Shown here: positions 8,843-14,200 of the stretch, piece after piece
How positions within the stretch are numbered: position 1 is the first letter of the stretch
Layout of the letters: every line of letters begins with the position of its first letter
Assembly (NCBI GenBank): GCA_018609825.1
Contig: JAHEOA010000091.1
Location: 1-15,162 of the forward strand
Source: Candidatus Bipolaricaulota bacterium
GTDB taxonomy: Bacteria > Bipolaricaulota > Bipolaricaulia > RBG-16-55-9
Direction of reading: 5' to 3'
DNA length: 15,162 nt
Notes under the pieces: generated by a model
What the model was told of the DNA's origin: nothing
Databases searched by the model: none
The model's input: only the letters and a program-made list of their open reading frames with translations
Translations under genes and position numbers: made by a program

Positions 8843-9841
8843 CTATTCGGCGATGGTGTAGGCCAGCTTCATGAGGTGCTCGTCCAGCTCCCGCGTCTGG
8901 CCGATGACGTCGTCGAAGGGGACGCTCGCGAGCTCGTTGTTCTGCAAGGCGATCATGACGCCCGCTTCGCCGTCGTGCAGCCGCTGAACGGCGGCGGCTC
9001 CGAATCGGCTGGCCAGGACGCGGTCGAAGACGGTCGGGGCGCCTCCGCGCTGCACATGCCCCAAGACCGTCACGCGCACGTCGAACGTCTCGCCCAGTTG
9101 GTCCCACAGATAGCCCGCGACCTTGTGGGCCGGCGACTCGAACTGGGCCAGCTCGAACTGATCGCGGATGCCCTCGGCGGCCACGATGATCGAGTGCTTC
9201 TTGCCGCGCTTCATCCCGTCGCGGACCTTGTCGACGACGCCGTCGAGATCATAGGGGAACTCGGGCACGAGGATCGCCTCGGCGCCGCTGGCCACGCCCG
9301 CGACCAGCGCCAAGTAGCCGCAGTGGCGCCCCATCGTCTCGATGACGAACGTCCGTTGGTGGGAGGCGGCGGTGTCGCGCAGCTTGCTGATAATGTCGAC
9401 AGCCGTGTTGAGCGCGGTGTCCACGCCGATCGCCATGTCCGTCTGGGGCACGTCGTTGTCGATCGTGGCCGGAATGGCGATGATCGGGATCCCGTGCTCG
9501 TTCAGTAGCTTGTTCGCGCCGGCCATCGAGCCGTCGCCCCCGACCAGGATCAAGCCGTCGATCCCGTAGCGCCTGAGGGCCTCGTGCGCGCGCTTGCGGC
9601 CGGGGGCGTGCGTGAACTCCTCGCAGCGCGCGGTCCCCAGGAGCGTGCCGCCGTGCTGCAGGATGCCGCCGACGTCGCGCGATCCCAACGGCACGAGGCT
9701 GTCGTTGCACAGCCCCTGGAAGCCGTCCTGGGCGCCCCAGACCTCCATGCCGAGCGCGATCGCCTGTCGCGTGATGGCGCGAACGGCCGCGTTCATGCCG
9801 GGCGCGTCGCCGCCGCTGGTGATGATGCCGAGTCGTTTCAT
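8843..9841 (-). CDS. pfkA: ATP-dependent 6-phosphofructokinase
   Basis: PfkA phosphorylates fructose 6-phosphate to fructose 1,6-bisphosphate, the committed step of glycolysis, in the cytoplasm. The 332-aa protein is of normal length for the single-domain bacterial enzyme (about 320 aa). Visible motifs: nucleotide loop SGGDAPGMN (9-17), GGDGS (101-105) in which Gly104 is the ATP-type residue (pyrophosphate enzymes carry Asp), catalytic TIDND (126-130) with Asp128 as the likely base, Arg163 and MGR (170-172) for sugar phosphate binding, Glu223, and GHVQRGG (261-267) with His262 and Arg265. Residue 125, in front of TIDND, is Ala rather than the E. coli Gly or the Lys of pyrophosphate-type enzymes; this small residue still fits ATP use. 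The ATG at 9841 has AGGAG about 15 bases upstream, rather far. It is divergent from the sugar transporter, sharing the 9842-10163 control region. Confidence 0.95.
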   Translation of the reverse strand: MKRLGIITSGGDAPGMNAAVRAITRQAIALGMEVWGAQDGFQGLCNDSLVPLGSRDVGGILQHGGTLLGTARCEEFTHAPGRKRAHEALRRYGIDGLILVGGDGSMAGANKLLNEHGIPIIAIPATIDNDVPQTDMAIGVDTALNTAVDIISKLRDTAASHQRTFVIETMGRHCGYLALVAGVASGAEAILVPEFPYDLDGVVDKVRDGMKRGKKHSIIVAAEGIRDQFELAQFESPAHKVAGYLWDQLGETFDVRVTVLGHVQRGGAPTVFDRVLASRFGAAAVQRLHDGEAGVMIALQNNELASVPFDDVIGQTRELDEHLMKLAYTIAE

Positions 9842-9886
9842 GTCGGGCGTGTGTCGCTCCTGGTCGTCAGGCCGATCCCGGGTCCC

Positions 9887-9916
9887 AGTCTATCACGTGG
9901 CGTGGCCGTTCGTCGA
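9887..9916 (-). promoter_or_regulatory. Candidate promoter of pfkA
   Basis: On the minus strand there is a -35 box TCGACG (9911-9916), an 18-bp spacer and a -10 box TAGACT (9887-9892). Both boxes are identical to those upstream of addB. The predicted start near 9880 gives a leader of about 40 nt to the pfkA ATG. A CACGTG palindrome (9894-9899) lies in the spacer. Confidence 0.5.
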
Positions 9917-9952
9917 GGGAACTCACGCCAGTTATGCCCGACTCGTGGGGAC

Positions 9953-9981
9953 TTGACGAACCCAGAGGGCAGCACTAACAT
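9953..9981 (+). promoter_or_regulatory. Candidate promoter of the sugar-binding-protein gene
   Basis: TTGACG (9953-9958), a 17-bp spacer, and TAACAT (9976-9981) make a near-consensus housekeeping promoter. Transcription would start near 9988, giving an unusually long leader of about 175 nt before the ATG at 10164. The -35 is the same hexamer as in the permease promoter at 11526-11555. Confidence 0.6.
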
Positions 9982-9986
9982 ACCAG

Positions 9987-9995
9987 GTGTCACAC
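9987..9995. promoter_or_regulatory. Small palindrome at the predicted transcription start (possible operator)
   Basis: GTGT-C-ACAC is a perfect odd palindrome placed on the predicted +1 of the binding-protein promoter. Sugar importer operons are often controlled by LacI- or GntR-type repressors binding such sites, but nine bases are few and no regulator gene is in the window, so the call is tentative. Confidence 0.2.
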
Positions 9996-10026
9996 ATCAT
10001 TCACGGCCCGACCCAAAGGAGATAGA

Positions 10027-10092
10027 ATGCGATCAGGCCTCATCCGACGTGGTGCGCGACCAGCACCGAAGGGAGGTGAGAGATCGCGTTAG
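10027..10092 (+). CDS. Possible 21-residue leader peptide ORF
   Basis: AAAGGAG followed five bases later by ATG opens a frame of 21 codons ending in TAG, inside the leader of the binding-protein mRNA and 71 nt before its ATG. The predicted peptide MRSGLIRRGARPAPKGGERSR is very basic, with six Arg and one Lys. All six Arg codons are CGA, CGT or AGA, whereas the large genes in this window mostly use CGC and CGG. The third positions are not GC-biased either. This codon use either argues against a protein-coding role or would fit a ribosome-pausing leader peptide. I recognise no family. The good ribosome-binding site is the main support. Confidence 0.3.
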   Translation: MRSGLIRRGARPAPKGGERSR

Positions 10093-10163
10093 CTCACAGC
10101 GACAACCGCGGACGTCCACATTCCCGTGATCCCATCTAAGATTTCCAAGGAGGGAGTCCATAG

Positions 10164-11465
10164 ATGCTTAAGCGCAGCCTATCGTTCGCCGTCATTGCGG
10201 CCTTTGCCGTGATGGCGATGGTCGGCTTTACCGGCTCCAACGCCGCCCAGGCCCAGGACGGGCCGATCACCTTCGCCACGAGCTTCCAGTCCAACGAGCT
10301 CGAGGCCTTCCGAGCCGTGATCGACGAGTTCACCGCCCAGACGGGCATCGAGGTTCAGATCCAGCAGATCGGCCGTGACATGGCCGGCGTGCTGGGCAGC
10401 CGCGTCGAGGGCGGCAACCCGCCGGACCTGGCCAACGTCCCGAACCCGGGGCTCTTCGCCCAGTTCCAGGACGACCTCGCCAGCCTCGACTGGTTCCGCG
10501 ACACCGACGTCGCGGACGAGACCCTGGACAGCTTCCTCGAGGCCGGTTCCTTCAACGGCACGCTCTTCGGCGTGGTGCCGGGCGCCAGCTACAAGAGCCT
10601 CGTCTGGTACAACAAGCCGGTCTTTGATCAAGAGGGCTACGCCATTCCGCAGAGCCTGGGCGAGCTGCTCCAGCTGCAGAGCCAGATGGTCGCCGACGGC
10701 TACAAGCCCTGGTGCATCGGCGTGGAGAGCGGCGGCGCCAGCGGCTGGCCCGGCACCGACTGGATGGAGGACCTCGCGCTGCGCGTGAACGGCGCCGACT
10801 TCTTCGACGCCTGGGTCAACCACGACGTCTCCTGGAACGACCCGCGCGTCGGCCAGCTCTTCCACCTGTTCGGCAACTTCGCCAACGACGGCATGGCCTT
10901 CGGCGGCACGCAGAACATCATCAACACCGGCTTCGGCGCCCCCGCGGTCGGCAACATGTTCACCGACCCGCCGCGCTGTTTGATGTACAAGATGGCCAGC
11001 TTCGCCAACGGCATCATCAACAGCAACTTCGACGTGACGTTGGGTGAGGACTACGACGCCTTCACCTTCCCGAGCGTCGGCGGCGGCCCCGCCCCGGCGT
11101 TGGTCGCGGGCGACTTCATCATCGCCTTCAACGACAACGACCGGATCCGCCAGCTCATCCAGTTCTGGGCCAGCGCCGAGGCGCAGGCGATGTTCGCCGA
11201 GCAGAACCCCGGCCGCATCGCCGTCAACACCAACGTCAGCCTGGACGTCTACCCGAACAGCGTGATCCGCAACGCCGCCCAGGCGATCCAGGAGGCCCCG
11301 ATCGCCCGCTTCGACGGCTCCGACTCCATGCCGTCGGCCGTGGGCTCGGACGCCTACTTCAGTGCCGTCCTGGACTACCTGCGCGGCACGCCGGTGAGCG
11401 ACATCCAGGACGCCATGGAGACCGCCGCGGACAACGCCTACGACCGCGGCGAAGCCACCAACTAA
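10164..11465 (+). CDS. Sugar ABC transporter substrate-binding protein, AglE-like (alpha-glucoside type)
   Basis: This 433-aa protein is the extracellular receptor of a carbohydrate ABC importer. Residues 1-30 form a Sec signal peptide: MLKR, a hydrophobic core, then AQA before QDG as a signal peptidase I site. There is no lipobox cysteine. The mature part has the bacterial family 1 solute-binding fold pattern, with FATSFQSNELEAFRAVIDEFTAQTGI-type opening and NPPDLANVPNPG (85-96). The stretch PWCIGVESGGASGWPGTDW (182-200) closely recalls AglE/ThuE-type alpha-glucoside binders. Two cysteines remain after cleavage, Cys184 and Cys272, which could form a disulfide. The ATG has AAGGAGGG about ten bases upstream. 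Codons are heavily biased to C-ending forms (AAC, GAC, TTC), as in highly expressed genes. A strong terminator follows, and two permease genes come next. The exact sugar is not settled by sequence. Confidence 0.9.
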   Translation: MLKRSLSFAVIAAFAVMAMVGFTGSNAAQAQDGPITFATSFQSNELEAFRAVIDEFTAQTGIEVQIQQIGRDMAGVLGSRVEGGNPPDLANVPNPGLFAQFQDDLASLDWFRDTDVADETLDSFLEAGSFNGTLFGVVPGASYKSLVWYNKPVFDQEGYAIPQSLGELLQLQSQMVADGYKPWCIGVESGGASGWPGTDWMEDLALRVNGADFFDAWVNHDVSWNDPRVGQLFHLFGNFANDGMAFGGTQNIINTGFGAPAVGNMFTDPPRCLMYKMASFANGIINSNFDVTLGEDYDAFTFPSVGGGPAPALVAGDFIIAFNDNDRIRQLIQFWASAEAQAMFAEQNPGRIAVNTNVSLDVYPNSVIRNAAQAIQEAPIARFDGSDSMPSAVGSDAYFSAVLDYLRGTPVSDIQDAMETAADNAYDRGEATN

Positions 11466-11488
11466 CGATCTGACCGAGCAACGTCCGC

Positions 11489-11520
11489 AACCCGGAGCGG
11501 GGGTCACCCCGCTCCGGGTT
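11489..11520 (+). terminator. Strong Rho-independent-type hairpin after the binding-protein gene
   Basis: A perfect 14-bp GC-rich stem, AACCCGGAGCGGGG paired with CCCCGCTCCGGGTT, closes a 4-nt GTCA loop, 24 nt after the stop codon. It is followed by TTCTCTATT, a modest U-rich tail. It lies between the binding protein and the permease genes, so it should end most transcripts there and also protect the 3' end of the binding-protein mRNA. Confidence 0.85.
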
Positions 11521-11525
11521 CTCTA

Positions 11526-11555
11526 TTGACGGCTCGTGTACAGATGGTTTAGAAT
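11526..11555 (+). promoter_or_regulatory. Candidate promoter of the permease genes
   Basis: TTGACG (11526-11531), an 18-bp spacer and TAGAAT (11550-11555) begin six bases after the terminator hairpin. The predicted start near 11562 gives a short leader of about 30 nt to the ATG at 11594. The -35 matches the promoter of the binding-protein gene exactly. Confidence 0.6.
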
Positions 11556-11593
11556 AAGCCTGCTAGAGATTCTCGTCATCACAAGGAGTCCCG

Positions 11594-13156
11594 ATGGGGC
11601 AAGGTTGGCAACGCTATCTCTATGCCGTAGCAATCCTCGTCCTTTTGCTCTCCCAGGTGGCGCAGTTCTTCACAGGCCCCGGGATGTGGGCCCAATGGGC
11701 ATGGGCGGCCGTCGCCATCCTCTGGGTCTTGGGCGGCGCCCTCGTCGCGCTGCATGAACCTCACCGAGAGCGATGGCTCTTCGCCCTCTCCGCTGCGGCC
11801 GGCCTCCTGGCCGGCGTTTCCGCGTTCATCACGCCCGTGGTCCTGGGGCAGAGCGTCTGGCTCCTGCTGGCCGTGCTGACGTTCGGCGTCGCCATGTTCG
11901 TGGCGGCCCTCCATTACGGCTGGGAGCACTGGCTCTATTTGGCCCCGACGATCGGCATTCTGGGCTTCATCCTCGTCTATCCCACCCTCGTCACGGCCGT
12001 GGTCAGCCTGTTTGAGGACTTCTATGGATCGGGCAAGACGTTCGTGGGGCTGCAGAACTACGTCCAGGCCGTCACCAGCGACGAAGGGCTGATCTCCATC
12101 CGGAACACGGCCCTGTGGATCGTGCTCATGACCTCGGCCACCGTCGGCATCGGCCTCATCCTGGCCGTGCTGCTCGATCGGGTCCGTTACGAGGCGATCG
12201 CCAAGTCGATCATCTTCATGCCCATGGCCGTCTCGTTCACGGCCGCCTCCATCATCTGGCAGTTCGTGTACGCGTACAAACCGCCCTCCATTCCCCAAGT
12301 CGGCGTCCTGAACGCGACCCTGATGAGCATCCAAGACTTCGTGTCCCAACCGTTCGTCAGCGGCGCCTTGAACGGCCTGTGGTTCGCGTTCGGGATCCTG
12401 ACGCTCGGGCTGTTGCTCGTCGCGTTGACCCGGCGAGCCTGGACGGCCGCGCGCGAGTGGAGCGACGAGCACCGCATCACCGGCCAAGCGATCAGCCTGG
12501 TCATCGGCCTGGTGGCCTTGGGCATCTCGCTGCTGATCGATCAGCTTGGGGCGGGCGTCGTCGTCTCCTCCATCGGGCAAGGCCTCTGGATCATCGGGCT
12601 CATCGTCCTCTTTTACGCCGCCTTCCAGGACCGCCTCGTGGGCCCCGCGTTGTTGGGCGCCCTGATCTTCTTCGGCCTGGTCGACTTCCTGCTCAGCCTC
12701 CAGGACTTCACCGTGACGCCGTGGTACACGACGCGCAACTGGCTCCGGAACAACATCGTGATCATCTTTGAGGGCATCTGGGTCTGGACCGGGTTCGCCA
12801 TGGTCGTGCTCTCGGCCGCCTACAAGGGCATCCCGCCCCAAATGAAAGAGGCCGCCCGGATCGACGGCGCCAGCGAGTGGCAGGTCTTCTGGCACATCAC
12901 CATTCCGTTCATGAAATCGACCATCGCCGTCGTCACGACCGCCATTCTGGTCTTTGTCATGAAGATCTTCGACTTCGTCTGGGTGACCACCGGCGGCAAC
13001 TACGGCACGCACGTGTTGGCCAGCAAGATGGTCCAAGAGACGCAGAACTTCAACCGCGGCCTCGCCGCCGTCTACGCCATGCTCATCATGATCATGGTCA
13101 TCCCGATCATCCTCACCAACGTCAAGCAGTTCCGCGAACAGGAGGAGGTCCGCTGA
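11594..13156 (+). CDS. Sugar ABC transporter permease, AglF/MalF-type, with two extra four-helix blocks
   Basis: This is one of two membrane subunits of the sugar importer (MalF-like). The core is recognisable: LAPTIGILGFILVYP (116-130), the FVGLQNYVQAV region (150-160), the permease helices, and the cytoplasmic ATPase-contact loop EAARIDGASEWQVFWHITIPF-type sequence (EAA at 419-421). The protein is 520 aa, against about 300-330 for AglF-like permeases. Two additions explain this. First, residues 1-110 hold about four hydrophobic helices (near 8-27, 37-55, 61-83, 87-107). Second, residues about 255-375 hold four more (near 260-279, 298-316, 328-345, 350-370), placed where AglF proteins have a short loop before the PWxxxRNW-type segment. 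The ATG at 11594 has AAGGAG five bases upstream. Its TGA overlaps the ATG of the next permease, so the two are translationally coupled. Confidence 0.92.
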   Translation: MGQGWQRYLYAVAILVLLLSQVAQFFTGPGMWAQWAWAAVAILWVLGGALVALHEPHRERWLFALSAAAGLLAGVSAFITPVVLGQSVWLLLAVLTFGVAMFVAALHYGWEHWLYLAPTIGILGFILVYPTLVTAVVSLFEDFYGSGKTFVGLQNYVQAVTSDEGLISIRNTALWIVLMTSATVGIGLILAVLLDRVRYEAIAKSIIFMPMAVSFTAASIIWQFVYAYKPPSIPQVGVLNATLMSIQDFVSQPFVSGALNGLWFAFGILTLGLLLVALTRRAWTAAREWSDEHRITGQAISLVIGLVALGISLLIDQLGAGVVVSSIGQGLWIIGLIVLFYAAFQDRLVGPALLGALIFFGLVDFLLSLQDFTVTPWYTTRNWLRNNIVIIFEGIWVWTGFAMVVLSAAYKGIPPQMKEAARIDGASEWQVFWHITIPFMKSTIAVVTTAILVFVMKIFDFVWVTTGGNYGTHVLASKMVQETQNFNRGLAAVYAMLIMIMVIPIILTNVKQFREQEEVR

Positions 13157-14094
13157 TGGCGGAGTCCGCCGGCCAACGCCTGGACAGCCGGAGCCCGACG
13201 CAGCGCCGCCGCAGCTGGATGCCCATGTGGCTGCGCAACTTCCTGAGCCGAGCGCCGCTGCATTTGACCATCTTCGTCATCGCGTTCATCTGGCTGATCC
13301 CCACGATCGGCCTCTTTGTGACCTCGTTCCGGGAGCCGGGCGCCGCGACCAACACCGGCTGGTGGACGGTCTTCGCCAATCCCTTGGACGCCAACTTCAC
13401 GCTGGAGAACTACAAGGAGACCCTGTTTGAACAGGGCATGTTCGACGCCTTCGTCAACAGCCTGATCATCACCGTCCCGGCCACGCTCATTCCCTTGTTC
13501 GCCGCGATTTTGGCGTCGTACGCGCTCTCGTGGATGGACTTCCGCGGCCGCTTCGTCATCACGCTGGTCATCGTCGGCCTCATCGTCATCCCCTTGCAGA
13601 CCACGTTCATCCCACTGCTGCGGACCTTTGGCGACTTGGGCCTGCAGGCGAACAAGGGACCGATCTTCGGCTACATGCGGCTCTGGATCGCCCACTCGGG
13701 CTACGGGCTCCCCTTGCTCGTCTACATGTCCCGCAACTTCGTGGCCGCCTTGCCGCGGGAGCTGTTCGAGTCGGCGTATATCGACGGGGCCTCCCACTGG
13801 ACGGCGTTCCGCAAGCTCGTCCTGCCGCTGTCGGTCCCCGTGATCGCCTCGCTGTCGATCTTCCAGTTCCTCTGGGTCTGGAACGACCTGATCGTGGCGC
13901 TCATCTTCCTGGGCGGCGGGGCCGAGACCCAGCCCGTCACGCTGGTCATCTCCCAGCTGTCCGGGTCGTTCGGCCAGGACTGGCAGCTGCTGACCTCGGC
14001 CGCGTTCGTGTCGATGGTCATCCCGCTGGCGGTCTTCTTCGCGCTGCAGCGCTACTTCGTGCGCGGCATCCTGGCCGGCTCGCTCAAGGGGTGA
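13156..14094 (+). CDS. Sugar ABC transporter permease, AglG/MalG-type
   Basis: This 312-aa protein is the second membrane subunit of the importer. The N-terminus (1-30) is hydrophilic and basic, followed by a first helix (about 35-57) and five more in the usual binding-protein-dependent permease layout. The ATPase-contact EAA loop is present as ELFESAYIDGASHWTAF (202-218), with Ser in place of the first Ala. The C-terminus RYFVRGILAGSLKG is typical of MalG-like permeases (AGSLKG/AGAVKG ending). I place the start at 13156, where the ATG overlaps the TGA of the first permease and a GGAGGAGGT ribosome-binding site lies just upstream. The frame is open further upstream to 12877, but that part is inside the first permease and has no permease-like sequence. 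No ATPase gene follows; the energising subunit must be encoded elsewhere. Confidence 0.94.
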   Translation: MAESAGQRLDSRSPTQRRRSWMPMWLRNFLSRAPLHLTIFVIAFIWLIPTIGLFVTSFREPGAATNTGWWTVFANPLDANFTLENYKETLFEQGMFDAFVNSLIITVPATLIPLFAAILASYALSWMDFRGRFVITLVIVGLIVIPLQTTFIPLLRTFGDLGLQANKGPIFGYMRLWIAHSGYGLPLLVYMSRNFVAALPRELFESAYIDGASHWTAFRKLVLPLSVPVIASLSIFQFLWVWNDLIVALIFLGGGAETQPVTLVISQLSGSFGQDWQLLTSAAFVSMVIPLAVFFALQRYFVRGILAGSLKG

Positions 14095-14186
14095 TCGCTC
14101 ACTGCTGGAACGGAGCCACTCTGGCCGGTCGTGACCGAGGTTCGAACTCACTCACCCATGACTCTGCAGTGGGCGAAAAAACTTGC

Positions 14187-14192
14187 TACCAT
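14187..14192 (+). promoter_or_regulatory. Candidate -10 box of the sucrose-phosphate synthase gene (possibly leaderless)
   Basis: TACCAT ends eight bases before the ATG at 14201, so transcription would begin at or within two bases of the start codon. No purine-rich ribosome-binding site precedes the ATG. Both points fit a leaderless mRNA of the TANNNT type known from several high-GC Gram-positive and deep-branching lineages. The -35 region is poor (about CTGCAG at 14164-14169), so confidence is low. Confidence 0.35.
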
Positions 14193-14200
14193 AGCGCGCC

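Larger units (their letters stand above)
9842..10163. other. Divergent control region between pfkA and the sugar-binding-protein gene
   Basis: This 322-bp gap carries outward-facing candidate promoters for pfkA (9887-9916, minus) and for the binding-protein gene (9953-9981, plus). A 9-bp odd palindrome GTGT-C-ACAC (9987-9995) sits at the predicted plus-strand start point, where a repressor operator would be expected. The plus-strand leader after it is about 175 nt long and contains a possible 21-codon ORF with a good ribosome-binding site (10027-10092), a second SD-like GGGAGGTGAG (10071-10080) with no usable start codon behind it, and a small GTGAG/CTCAC stem (10076-10097). I recognise no known riboswitch or RNA gene in it. 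Confidence 0.6.

Noticed and set aside
9584..10129. A 181-codon plus-strand frame across the pfkA start and the control region
   Set aside because: Its first part is antisense to pfkA and the rest runs through promoter and leader sequence; no ribosome-binding site or domain.
11579..13036. A 485-codon minus-strand frame opposite the first permease
   Set aside because: Codon-aligned antisense shadow with a composition dominated by Asp, Glu, Gln and Gly; the plus strand encodes a clear membrane permease.
12877..13155. Upstream extension of the second permease
   Set aside because: The frame is open, but it lies inside the first permease gene, encodes a His/Arg-rich stretch, and the ATG at 13156 has a strong ribosome-binding site and gives the normal permease length.
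14095..14160. Possible terminator after the second permease
   Set aside because: Only very short pairings (such as CGGT/ACCG) are visible and no U-run follows, so read-through into the synthase gene cannot be excluded.
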